Shown in pieces: positions 1 to 8,371 of a DNA stretch of 64,000 nt. This DNA comes from Mastigocoleus sp. MO_188.B34. GTDB taxonomy: Bacteria > Cyanobacteriota > Cyanobacteriia > Cyanobacteriales > Nostocaceae. Within the stretch, counting starts at the first letter, position 1, and each line of letters starts with the position of its first letter. The position numbers and the translations under genes were made by a program. The stretch covers positions 53,329 to 117,328 of the forward strand of contig NZ_JASJDK010000004.1 of the NCBI RefSeq assembly GCF_030065675.1, written 5' to 3'. The notes below the pieces were generated by a model. The model made no database searches, was not told the origin of the DNA, and was given only the letters and a program-made list of their open reading frames with translations.

Positions 1-127
1 GCAATTAATTTTATGCGGCGGTGCGTTACGGCGCGGTGATAAGTGTGACCTAAAAAAGATATTCTCTTGCGCGCCTAACACACCCTACGATTTACTATGT
101 GTTTTCATATCATTATTTTTTTGGTAG

Positions 128-147
128 GGGCGCACCGATATGCGCCC
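128..147 (-). terminator. Hairpin downstream of the peptide permease gene
   Basis: Arms GGGCGCA (128-134) and TGCGCCC (141-147) with a 6-nt loop lie 30-50 bp beyond the permease stop codon. No clear T-tract follows on the minus strand, so it may be a processing site or a repeat element rather than an intrinsic terminator. Confidence 0.3.
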
Positions 148-178
148 TAAAAATTGGTATATTTTTTATTGAAAATTT

Positions 179-1204
179 CTAATACCGAATGCGCGGATCG
201 ACATAAGCGTTCAAAATATCAATTAAAATACTTGCTCCCACGACAATCGCCCCAAAAAACACCATGATTCCTTGAACTGTAGGATAATCCCGTTCGGCAA
301 TACTTTCAAATAAACGATTTGCTAATCCCGGCCAAGAAAATGTTACTTCTGTTAATACTGCTCCACCCAGCAAAGATGCAAAGGTCAAACCCAAAACAGT
401 AATTACGGGAATTAAAGCATTCTTCAAAGCGTGGGAAATTAAAATTTTTCGTTCGGGGATACCCCTAGCTCTTGCAGCTTCTACATAATCGGCTTGCATG
501 GTTTGCTTTAAGTTAACCCGGACAATTCGCTCAAAAATACCACTAAGCAATAATCCCAAAGTAAAGCTAGGGAGAATTAAATACTGAACCGCTGTAAAAA
601 ACTGTGTCAGGTTACCCTGCAAAAGACTATCAATGGTATATAAGCCAGTAATTCTATCCGGTGTAGCAAGGGAAGCCGGAAAACGAGTTCCAAAGGGAAA
701 CCATTCCAAACCAACTGCAAAAACTAATTGCAGCATCATTCCCGCCCAAAACATGGGCAAAGCATAAGTGATAATACCGAATAATCTACCACTCAGGTCA
801 AGAGATGTACCGGGACGAGAAGCAGCAAATACACCAACACTGATACCAATAAGTAAAGAAATAGAAATTGCAAATACTGCTAACTCAGCAGTCGCGGGAA
901 AATATTGCCAAATAATGTCCCAAACAGGTTGTCCGCTGCTACTAATAGACTTTCCTAAATCGAAGCTCAGCAGACTTTTAACATATTCAAGATACTGTAA
1001 TGGCAAAGGCAAATTTAAATTTAACTGTTCGCGTAAGGCTTGTTTAGCAGCTTCTGGAGCGCGTCCACCCAGGATTGCATCAGCAGGATCTCCAGGTGTA
1101 GCTCTGAGTAGCAAAAAAACAATAGTCACAATGGTTATTAGCTGGAGTGGTGCTAACAACAACCGAGAAGTAATGTAATATCCTAAAGCTTTTGAACGAG
1201 ACAT
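179..1204 (-). CDS. Peptide/nickel-type ABC transporter permease (DppB/OppB family)
   Basis: Inner-membrane subunit of a family-5 (dipeptide/oligopeptide/nickel) ABC importer. The 341-residue protein has about six hydrophobic helices and the permease EAA motif (EAARARGIPERKI) that docks the ATPase; the APGDPAD-like loop after the first helix and the C-terminal DPRIRY are typical of DppB. The frame stays open upstream to 1354, but those 50 extra codons are translated tandem repeat (ITNYSLLITHYSLPITNY-like), so I start at the ATG at 1204 (MSRSKALGYY), which gives the usual family length. The substrate-binding protein at 1421-3046 lies just upstream on the same strand. No second permease or ATPase gene is in the window, so the importer must be completed from elsewhere. 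Confidence 0.88.
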   Translation of the reverse strand: MSRSKALGYYITSRLLLAPLQLITIVTIVFLLLRATPGDPADAILGGRAPEAAKQALREQLNLNLPLPLQYLEYVKSLLSFDLGKSISSSGQPVWDIIWQYFPATAELAVFAISISLLIGISVGVFAASRPGTSLDLSGRLFGIITYALPMFWAGMMLQLVFAVGLEWFPFGTRFPASLATPDRITGLYTIDSLLQGNLTQFFTAVQYLILPSFTLGLLLSGIFERIVRVNLKQTMQADYVEAARARGIPERKILISHALKNALIPVITVLGLTFASLLGGAVLTEVTFSWPGLANRLFESIAERDYPTVQGIMVFFGAIVVGASILIDILNAYVDPRIRY

Positions 1205-1216
1205 TTTTGTTGGGGA

Positions 1217-1292
1217 ATGGTAATTGGTAATTGGTAATTGGTAATTGGTAATTGGTAGTGAGTAATGAGTAATGAGTAATGAGTAATTGGTA
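1217..1292. repeat. Heptanucleotide short tandem repeats (STRR)
   Basis: About five copies of TTGGTAA/TAATTGG run into about four copies of GAGTAAT. Such heptamer arrays are known from heterocystous cyanobacteria. This one creates an artificial 5' extension of the permease reading frame. Confidence 0.85.
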
Positions 1293-1339
1293 ATCCGGAT
1301 AATAAACTTCTTACTTCTTATTTCTGAATCCTGACTTCT

Positions 1340-1367
1340 GTAGAGACGCGACATGTCGCGTCTCTAC
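1340..1367. repeat. 28-bp perfect palindrome, GTAGAGACGCG family
   Basis: Perfect 14+14 inverted repeat beginning GTAGAGACGCGACA. Relatives with different but still self-complementary arms lie at 4129-4155 and 56944-56971; shorter degenerate forms are at 41047-41067 and 63845-63866. Confidence 0.85.
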
Positions 1368-1420
1368 GACTTCTGACTCCTGATTCCTGACTTCTCTCCC
1401 TGTTCCCTATTAACTCAAAA

Positions 1421-3046
1421 CTATTTTTCCAAGTTTTTGTATATCAAATTTTGCGTCGGGTCTAACAACGCACCTTTGACATTTTTTTGAGCAAATATAT
1501 TATCTTGGTTTTGCCACAAAGGAATATATGGAACATCCCGAGCAACTTGTTCTTGAATTTCGGCAAAAATTTGTTTGCGCTTGACAGGATCTTGTGTTTT
1601 CCGTTCTTGTTCAATCAATTTATTAATGCGATCGCTATAATAAAAAGAACCTTGGGTTTGACTACCCCCATCTTCACATCCCTTTTCTGGGGTTCCTTTC
1701 TGACAAGCTAGAAATGGTTGAGTGTAATTATCTGGATCTAAAAAGTCAGGATACCAACTCACTAAAGTTGTTGGATATAAACCTTGACCATTATTTTTAA
1801 AGAAAGTAGTACCTTCTACAGTATTAATATCAAATTCTAATAATCCACCCATGGTTTTTTTCGCCAGGGCTTTAAGTACCATTGCAGTTAATGCACGGGG
1901 TGCTGAGCCTGAAGGATACCAAATTTCCACAACAGCGGGATTATCTTTAGTAAAACCAGCTTTTCTGAGTAATTCTTTAGCTTTATCAGTATTTGCATCG
2001 CCATATTTCTCTTGAAATACTGGTTTGTAAACATCAAAACCGGTTGGGATTAAACTATAAAGCGGATCTGCTTGTCCGTAGAGTACCCGTTCGGAGAGTA
2101 CCTCCCGGTTAGTCATCGCAGCGATCGCCTGTCTCACCTCAATTCGATCTAAAGGTGGTTGATTGCGGTTGAGGGACCAAAAACTAATAACATTACCTTC
2201 ATTGGGTATGACATCCCATTTACCTTTTTTGGCACTTTGTTGTAAACTGCGAATTTGGTCAGGATCCAAGGTTAAATATGCAATGTCCACAGCTTGTTTG
2301 CGGAAAGCATTATATAAATTGACTCCACTACTGAGGATTTGGACGTTAACACCTTGATTTTTTGGTTTTTTGCCCCAATATTGATCGAATACATCAAAAC
2401 GAATCAAATCGGTACCATATCGAGCTAACTTGTAAGCTCCTGTACCGACAAAATTATTTGGATTAAATTGACCTTCGCCAATTTTGTAAGCTTTGGGAGA
2501 AAGCGCACAAACACCCGGAAAAGCTAACAAAGCTGGAAATGCTGCAAATTGGTTTTTAAGCTGGATAGTTAATTCATATTCCCCTGTTGCTTTTACAGAC
2601 TGAACAACATCCCCCAACAAAAATGAAGGTTTACCTTTATTTTGAATAAAACGGTTAATACTAAACGCCATCGCTTCAGCATTAAAAGGGGTTCCATCAT
2701 GGAAGACAACTCCCTTACGAATGGGAATAGTGTAAGTCAAACCATCTTCACTAACCTTGGGTAGCGCAGTTGCTAAATCTGGCTTAACTTCTGGATCTCC
2801 CGGTTCGTAAGCGTATAAGCGATCGCTCATATTGGAAATCAAGGAAATCGAAGATAATTCGTAAGCGTCAGCGGGATCGAGAGTACGTGGTTTGCCTGTT
2901 GTCCCGATGGTAATACGATTGGATGATTGGGCTACGGTTTGGGGGTTACTCGCACAACTACTGAGTAAAATTAAACACGCGCAAAACAAAGAAAATAATG
3001 GTTTAAGTCGACCCCAACTTTTTCTAGACAAAGGAAACCAGCACAT
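1421..3046 (-). CDS. Peptide-type ABC transporter substrate-binding lipoprotein (SBP family 5)
   Basis: Extracytoplasmic binding protein for the adjacent permease, probably for peptides; the true ligand is unknown. The 541-residue length fits the DppA/OppA family. The N-terminus is a lipoprotein signal: positive start, hydrophobic stretch LFSLFCACLILL and lipobox LSSC, with Cys31 as the probable lipidated residue. Family features include GTTGKPRTLDPADAYE after the signal and FHDGTPFNAEAMAFSINR in the first lobe. The gap to the permease (216 bp) is filled by repeats and a palindrome, yet order and strand suggest one unit. ABC peptide importers normally need DppC and DppD/F, which are absent here. 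Confidence 0.9.
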   Translation of the reverse strand: MCWFPLSRKSWGRLKPLFSLFCACLILLSSCASNPQTVAQSSNRITIGTTGKPRTLDPADAYELSSISLISNMSDRLYAYEPGDPEVKPDLATALPKVSEDGLTYTIPIRKGVVFHDGTPFNAEAMAFSINRFIQNKGKPSFLLGDVVQSVKATGEYELTIQLKNQFAAFPALLAFPGVCALSPKAYKIGEGQFNPNNFVGTGAYKLARYGTDLIRFDVFDQYWGKKPKNQGVNVQILSSGVNLYNAFRKQAVDIAYLTLDPDQIRSLQQSAKKGKWDVIPNEGNVISFWSLNRNQPPLDRIEVRQAIAAMTNREVLSERVLYGQADPLYSLIPTGFDVYKPVFQEKYGDANTDKAKELLRKAGFTKDNPAVVEIWYPSGSAPRALTAMVLKALAKKTMGGLLEFDINTVEGTTFFKNNGQGLYPTTLVSWYPDFLDPDNYTQPFLACQKGTPEKGCEDGGSQTQGSFYYSDRINKLIEQERKTQDPVKRKQIFAEIQEQVARDVPYIPLWQNQDNIFAQKNVKGALLDPTQNLIYKNLEK

Positions 3047-3664
3047 AGCAGTGGGATGATTGAATTCAGTGGTGAGTTATTTTACTATATGTTTGCCTGA
3101 ACGCTGTAGATTAGTTGTTGCAATTTAGAAATCTCTAACAAATAATTTAGCTCTGCGTAAAAAAAAGCATCAATAAAAGTTAAAAGAAATACAAAAAATC
3201 TAATACTTAAACCAAGACTTAAAAAGCAATTGAAATTTAGCTATAGAAAAAATATATTGAAATTGAAAATGTGTTATTAGAAGCTTCCTTACAACCACAT
3301 TTTCTCAACTTACTATGTTAATAAAATACTCTTATGTAAGAAATCAAGAAATGACAAACCCGCTACAATATTGAATTCAAATCCATACAATAATATTCCT
3401 TGATGATTGAAAAAGTTTAAGTGAAGTCAAGCAAATCAATCATTACCAAAGATAGCTTCAATTTCTCCTCTATATTCCGACATATTTATTAACTTTTTTT
3501 CACGACCTAACTTCACCGAGATAGGGTATATATTTGAATTGCCTAAAACTTTTATCTCCGATAGATTAATGGATAAAACAGATTTTATTTATACATTAAA
3601 CTCCGAGATTATCCTTAAATTACGAACGGCAAATTGAAAATCTAACGTAGAGAGTGAAAAGCTC
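3047..3664. other. Intergenic region, AT-rich
   Basis: Divergent spacer of 618 bp between the SBP gene and the small gene at 3665. It should hold both promoters. I see no coding frame, tRNA or strong hairpin. Confidence 0.6.
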
Positions 3665-4000
3665 GTGAAGTATTTCTTTTTAACCGAGGGCTGGAAAGTC
3701 GGCAGAATCTGGGCTGCTGAAGGATTATGGCAGACAACTGCATGGCGACGCCAACCCGAGATTCAACGCATTGATGTATCTCTGGAAGAAAAAAATGAAG
3801 TTCTTTGGCTTCATAGGGTAGAAGATACCATTGTCATGGTGGAAGTCATGCCAATACTACCCCCGAGTAAAAATGGTTCTGGACAAAAAATTGGTCAGGT
3901 AGTTCTCAAAAGGCTTATGAGTGCAGAACAAGTAATTGATCGTCTGGCTTGTGCTGAAACTAGATGTCTTTTACAAAATATTCAGTCAGTCGTGAATTAA
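3665..4000 (+). CDS. Conserved-looking hypothetical protein, 111 aa
   Basis: Function unknown. A compact soluble protein, MKYFFLTEGWKVGRIWAAEGL at the N-terminus, with alternating hydrophobic and charged residues typical of a small alpha/beta fold; no signal peptide or membrane segment. Composition (Trp-rich N-terminus, no low complexity) looks like a real protein. The start is GTG with a purine-rich stretch (GAGAG) upstream; no better ATG is available. It precedes psbB on the same strand but is separated from it by 557 bp of repeat-containing DNA, so co-transcription is not evident. Confidence 0.65.
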   Translation: MKYFFLTEGWKVGRIWAAEGLWQTTAWRRQPEIQRIDVSLEEKNEVLWLHRVEDTIVMVEVMPILPPSKNGSGQKIGQVVLKRLMSAEQVIDRLACAETRCLLQNIQSVVN

Positions 4001-4557
4001 AAAAGGACTGATAACTGGGGATAGCACTGCCTACGGCCTTGCGGCATGTAGCGACTAATGGCTGAGGACAATGTAAATATAGATACAGTTTTTCGCTTGA
4101 GTCAAATATATTTTCAGATTCCAAAATCTAGAGACGTAGCATTGCTACGTCTCTACAAGTATTGAAATACTTAATCCATAAACCTAGTTTTTTACTTATA
4201 GTTACCAATCCAATACCCAATCCCCATATGACGCTGTCGCGTCACGCAATACCTACGGTACGCTTACGCTAGGCGCTAACCCCAGTCCCCAACACCCACC
4301 CAACAAGTCAAGGCAAATATTTACACGCTTGCAAACAGCTCCACGAATAGTTACACTTTTTAAAACATTCTCATTTTTGCTGCTGAATGTTAATCCAACT
4401 CTACTAAGGCTACAACCTAGTATTGTTAAGGGTTTAACTAGATAGCTGTAATGTTTATAAAAATTAAGCAAAGCAGTAATCTCAGCAAAAAAGTAGCAAT
4501 AAAAACACTAAAAACTCATTTTTGCAAAAATTAACTCTTCTAGGAGGGGCGTAGTCG
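4001..4557. other. psbB upstream region with repeats
   Basis: Contains a GC-rich degenerate block at about 4025-4068, a perfect palindrome at 4129-4155 and a REP-like block at about 4230-4282 (GCGTCACGCAATACC, TTACGCTAGGCGC). The last 100 bp are AT-rich and probably hold the psbB promoter; a strong Shine-Dalgarno AGGAGGGG is at 4542-4549. Confidence 0.6.
4129..4155. repeat. Palindromic repeat, arms TAGAGACGTAGCA
   Basis: 13-bp perfect arms around a single T. It shares the outer TAGAGACG/CGTCTCTA with the palindromes at 1340 and 56944, while the inner bases differ in a compensated way. Confidence 0.85.
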
Positions 4558-6087
4558 ATGGGACTACCTTGGTACCGAGTACATACAGTCGTTCTGAACG
4601 ATCCGGGGCGACTTATTTCTGTACATCTAATGCACACAGCATTGGTAGCAGGCTGGGCTGGTTCGATGGCTCTTTACGAACTAGCAATTTTTGACCCCAG
4701 CGACCCAGTACTTAACCCAATGTGGCGTCAAGGCATGTTCGTGCTACCCTTCATGGCACGTTTAGGGGTTACAGGTTCTTGGGGCGGTTGGGATGTTACC
4801 GGCGCAGTTGGAAACGACCCTGGGTTCTGGTCTTTTGAAGGCGTTGCAGCAGCCCATATCGTTCTTTCTGGTTTATTATTCCTAGCTGCTGTTTGGCACT
4901 GGGTTTATTGGGATTTGGAATTATTTACCGATCCTCGTACTGGCGAACCCGCTCTTGACTTGCCAAAAATGTTTGGCATCCACTTGTTCTTGTCTGGCTT
5001 ACTTTGCTTCGGTTTTGGTGCATTCCACCTCACCGGACTTTGGGGTCCTGGAATGTGGGTTTCCGATGCTTATGGCATAACGGGACACATACAAGGAGTC
5101 GCACCAGAGTGGGGACCGGGGGGCTTTAACCCATATAACCCAGGGGGAATCGTCGCTCACCACATTGCTGCTGGTGTTGTTGGCATTATCGCTGGTTTAT
5201 TCCACTTATCAGTTAGACCACCTGAAAGGCTGTATCGAGCCTTAAGAATGGGTAACATCGAAACTGTACTATCAAGCAGTATCGCGGCTGTTTTCTTCGC
5301 AGCATTTGTAGTTGCCGGAACCATGTGGTACGGTAGCGCGACCAGTCCAATTGAATTATTTGGTCCTACCCGTTATCAATGGGATCAAGGTTACTTCAAA
5401 CAGGAAATTGACCGTCGCGTTCAAGCAAGTGTTGCTGATGGCGCATCTCTTTCGGAAGCTTGGTCAGAAATTCCTGAAAAACTTGCTTTCTATGACTATG
5501 TTGGTAATAGCCCCGCAAAAGGTGGTTTATTCCGCGTTGGTCCTATGGTTCAGGGCGATGGTATTGCTCAATCATGGGCTGGTCATGCAGTATTTACAGA
5601 TGGCGAAGGTAGGGAGTTAACTGTTCGTCGTCTACCTAACTTCTTTGAAACCTTCCCTGTAGTTCTAACCGACTCAGACGGAATTGTTCGCGCTGATATT
5701 CCTTTCCGACGTGCGGAATCTCAATATAGCTTCGAACAAACTGGTGTTACCGTTAGCTTCTACGGTGGCGACCTGAACGGACAAACCTTTACCGATCCTG
5801 CTGAAGTGAAGAAGTGGGCGCGTAAAGCACAAGGTGGAGAAGTCTTTGACTTCGACAGAGAAACCTTGAACTCTGACGGTGTATTCCGCAGTAGTCCCAG
5901 AGGTTGGTTTACCTTTGGACACGCAGTATTTGCACTATTGTTCTTCTTCGGTCATATCTGGCATGGTTCTAGAACCATTTACAGAGATGTATTTGCCGGT
6001 GTTGATGCGGATCTCGAAGAGCAAGTGGAATGGGGTCTATTCCAGAAAGTGGGTGACAAATCTACTCGCCGGAAGGAAGCTCTCTAA
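4558..6087 (+). CDS. psbB: Photosystem II CP47 chlorophyll apoprotein
   Basis: Core antenna protein of photosystem II in the thylakoid membrane; binds chlorophyll a and beta-carotene and passes excitation to the D1/D2 reaction centre. The 509 residues match the family length, with six transmembrane helices and the large lumenal loop between helices V and VI (about 265-440). Chlorophyll-ligand histidines typical of CP47 are present, for example His9, His23, His26 and the HHIAAG pair. The start [18 protein letters not shown] is diagnostic, and AGGAGGGG sits 8 nt before the ATG. psbT follows 204 bp downstream, the usual cyanobacterial order. Confidence 0.99.
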   Translation: MGLPWYRVHTVVLNDPGRLISVHLMHTALVAGWAGSMALYELAIFDPSDPVLNPMWRQGMFVLPFMARLGVTGSWGGWDVTGAVGNDPGFWSFEGVAAAHIVLSGLLFLAAVWHWVYWDLELFTDPRTGEPALDLPKMFGIHLFLSGLLCFGFGAFHLTGLWGPGMWVSDAYGITGHIQGVAPEWGPGGFNPYNPGGIVAHHIAAGVVGIIAGLFHLSVRPPERLYRALRMGNIETVLSSSIAAVFFAAFVVAGTMWYGSATSPIELFGPTRYQWDQGYFKQEIDRRVQASVADGASLSEAWSEIPEKLAFYDYVGNSPAKGGLFRVGPMVQGDGIAQSWAGHAVFTDGEGRELTVRRLPNFFETFPVVLTDSDGIVRADIPFRRAESQYSFEQTGVTVSFYGGDLNGQTFTDPAEVKKWARKAQGGEVFDFDRETLNSDGVFRSSPRGWFTFGHAVFALLFFFGHIWHGSRTIYRDVFAGVDADLEEQVEWGLFQKVGDKSTRRKEAL

Positions 6088-6291
6088 ACTTTTCTAAACC
6101 TTATATAACAAAATGTTAATAATTGTTTAGAAGACTTTTCTTGAAACTGGGGATTGGACGTTAGAAATCGGCTAGTAGATTTTTAACTACGATCCAAAAT
6201 CTAATCACCTATCCCCAATTTCTTCAGATATTCCCTGACAGTACTTTGGTACAATAATTAACAGCAGGCTAGATATATAGGAGCTTGTGAT

Positions 6292-6393
6292 ATGGAAGCA
6301 ATTGCATACGTTTTTATTTTGGCAGTAGCTCTAGGAATTCTGTTCTTTGCGATCGCATTTCGCGAACCACCCCGCATTGAAAAAGAAGATTGA
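6292..6393 (+). CDS. psbT: Photosystem II protein T (PsbT)
   Basis: Small single-helix subunit at the photosystem II dimer interface, needed for dimer stability and repair of the acceptor side. The 33 residues start [15 protein letters not shown], form one transmembrane helix (about 3-23) and end in the charged tail EPPRIEKED. An AGGAG at 6279-6283 lies 8 nt before the ATG. It is 204 bp after psbB and probably in the same operon. Confidence 0.97.
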   Translation: MEAIAYVFILAVALGILFFAIAFREPPRIEKED

Positions 6394-6485
6394 GCCTTTT
6401 CTGTCAAATTTTCATCGCCAAATTTCGCCAATATATTTCGATTTAATAAAAATATATAGCGAACAAAAATATAGCGAATAAAGAT

Positions 6486-6530
6486 GCTGCTATTACCAAT
6501 ATCGGTATTGGCAGCTTCTTTGAGTTTTAT
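6486..6530 (+). terminator. Possible terminator after psbT
   Basis: Stem CCAATA (6496-6501)/TATTGG (6506-6511) with loop TCGG; outer GCTGC (6486-6490) pairs with GCAGC (6511-6515) across a bulge. A T-rich but interrupted stretch follows. The arrangement fits termination of the psbB-psbT transcript; strength is uncertain because of the bulge. Confidence 0.4.
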
Positions 6531-6694
6531 TTACTATCACTTTTAATAAACACATTCAAAGAATAAACACATTTAAAAAATTTTCCCCTACCCAAAACCC
6601 ATAGCTCGAAGGGCTAAGTGGATATAGGTAGTAGAAAATATCCTAAGTATTAATTTTTGTTAATAACTCAAGTTAAGTCTGGGGTGCTGTTTAG

Positions 6695-6728
6695 TTCAAC
6701 CAGGGTGTGAATTCAACCAGGGTGTGAA
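6695..6728. repeat. 17-bp direct tandem duplication
   Basis: TTCAACCAGGGTGTGAA occurs twice without a spacer, about 245 bp before the S1 start codon. It could be a duplicated regulator-binding site or simple slippage. Confidence 0.8.
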
Positions 6729-6973
6729 TTTAAACCATAGCTATTATTATTCCCATACTCTGGGTCAATAATGAGAAATGAGAATCAACATTTTGATTGA
6801 ATTATATTTATATCTGATATAATTTAATATCTGTAAGTCGATACCTGTAGATATTAGCTTTTCTACGCTAGGATGAAATAGGATGTAGGTGTAGACTGCC
6901 CCAAAATGGCGCTTGCATATACATCAGCTAGGAGGCAAAATTTTACGGAGAATAAACCTAGGAAACAGCAAGC

Positions 6974-8284
6974 ATGGTAAATGTCAATCAGAAAACAACT
7001 GTGACAGATATAGGATTCACTCACGAGGAATTTGCAGCTTTACTTGATAAATACGATTATCATTTCAGTCCAGGTGATATCGTTCCAGGTACAGTATTTA
7101 GTATAGAGCCTCGGGGCGCTCTGATTGACATAGGAGCCAAGACAGCAGCCTTTATACCTATACAAGAAATGTCCATCAACCGGGTGGATAATCCGGAAGA
7201 AGTACTACAGTCAAACGAAACACGAGAATTCTTTATTCTGACCGACGAAAATGAAGATGGTCAGTTGACGCTTTCTATCCGCCGTATCGAATACATGCGC
7301 GCGTGGGAGAGAGTTCGTCAATTACAAGCGGAAGATGCCACAGTACGTTCTGGCGTATTTGCGACTAATCGTGGTGGTGCGTTGGTAAGAATTGAAGGAT
7401 TGCGTGGTTTTATTCCTGGCTCCCATATTAGCACTCGTAAGCCGAAAGAAGATTTGGTTGGTGAAGAATTACCGCTGAAATTCTTGGAGGTAGACGAAGA
7501 GCGCAACCGCCTAGTTCTTTCCCACCGCCGAGCGCTGGTTGAGCGTAAGATGAACCGTTTAGAGGTAGGCGAAGTAGTAATTGGTACTGTTCGCGGTATT
7601 AAGCCCTACGGTGCGTTTATTGATATTGGTGGTGTAAGTGGTCTGTTGCACATTTCGGAGATCTCCCACGAGCATATCGATACACCTCATAGTGTATTCA
7701 ACGTCAATGATGAACTGAAAGTCATGATTATTGACTTGGATGCAGAAAGAGGTCGAATTTCTCTGTCTACCAAGCAATTGGAGCCAGAACCTGGTGACAT
7801 GATCAAGAACCGGGATGTGGTATTTGACAAAGCAGAAGAAATGGCTGCGAAGTATAGAGAACAAATGCTCGCTAAGCAGCAAGGTTTAACACTTGAAACC
7901 ACTGAATCAGCAGAGGCTACAGCAGCAGAATTAGAAGATATACCATCAGCAACTGAGGAACCAGAAGTTCCTGCAGCGACTGAAGAACCAGAAGTTCCTG
8001 CAACTGAAGCTGAAGAAGCTGAAGCTACTACAGCAGAGACTGAGCCAGTAGCGGAAAGCGTGGAACCAGTAGCAGAAACTGCTGAACCAGTAGCAGAAAC
8101 TGTTGAACCAGTAGCAGAAGTCGCTGAACCAGCAGTAGAAACTGCTGAACCAGCAGTAGAAACTGCTGAACCAGTAGCAGAAGTCGCTGAACCAGTAGCA
8201 GAAGCAGTTGAATCAGTAGCAGAAGCAACACCTGAAACTGAAGAAAAATTAACAGAAGAAGTTTCATCAGTATCTGAAGCTTAA
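6974..8284 (+). CDS. rpsA: 30S ribosomal protein S1
   Basis: RNA-binding ribosomal protein that helps mRNA loading on the 30S subunit. It has three S1 (OB-fold) repeats at about 32-103, 119-186 and 196-267; the third has the classic GTVRGIKPYGAFIDIGG and GLLHISEIS. Cyanobacterial S1 proteins typically have three such domains. Residues about 305-436 form an acidic Glu/Ala/Val/Pro tail with about ten imperfect EPVAE(T/V)-type units, expected to be disordered, and unusually long for the family as I know it. A G/C-rich hairpin with a T-run at 8384-8408 should terminate the transcript. psbB-psbT lie upstream on the same strand. Confidence 0.95.
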   Translation: MVNVNQKTTVTDIGFTHEEFAALLDKYDYHFSPGDIVPGTVFSIEPRGALIDIGAKTAAFIPIQEMSINRVDNPEEVLQSNETREFFILTDENEDGQLTLSIRRIEYMRAWERVRQLQAEDATVRSGVFATNRGGALVRIEGLRGFIPGSHISTRKPKEDLVGEELPLKFLEVDEERNRLVLSHRRALVERKMNRLEVGEVVIGTVRGIKPYGAFIDIGGVSGLLHISEISHEHIDTPHSVFNVNDELKVMIIDLDAERGRISLSTKQLEPEPGDMIKNRDVVFDKAEEMAAKYREQMLAKQQGLTLETTESAEATAAELEDIPSATEEPEVPAATEEPEVPATEAEEAEATTAETEPVAESVEPVAETAEPVAETVEPVAEVAEPAVETAEPAVETAEPVAEVAEPVAEAVESVAEATPETEEKLTEEVSSVSEA

Positions 8285-8371
8285 TTAAAAGTAGTCAATT
8301 TACAAAAATCTACATATTTGTTGGCAAAAAGTTAGCAAAAAAGTATCTTATTGTAACATTGCTTTGGATGA

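Larger units (their letters stand above)
6394..6973 (+). promoter_or_regulatory. Upstream region of the ribosomal S1 gene
   Basis: 580-bp gap between psbT and S1 holding the possible psbT terminator, a 17-bp tandem duplication at 6695-6728 and an AT-rich stretch before the S1 start. It should include the S1 promoter and a long leader; I cannot place the -10 box with confidence. Confidence 0.4.

Noticed and set aside
3350..3400. TTCAAATCC resembling a tRNA T-loop
   Set aside because: No matching acceptor stem, D-arm or anticodon arm around it.
4253..4471. 72-codon minus-strand frame
   Set aside because: Begins in AT-rich leader DNA of psbB and ends in a REP-like block.
8028..8267. Leu/Val-rich minus-strand frame
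   Set aside because: Antisense shadow of the repetitive S1 tail.
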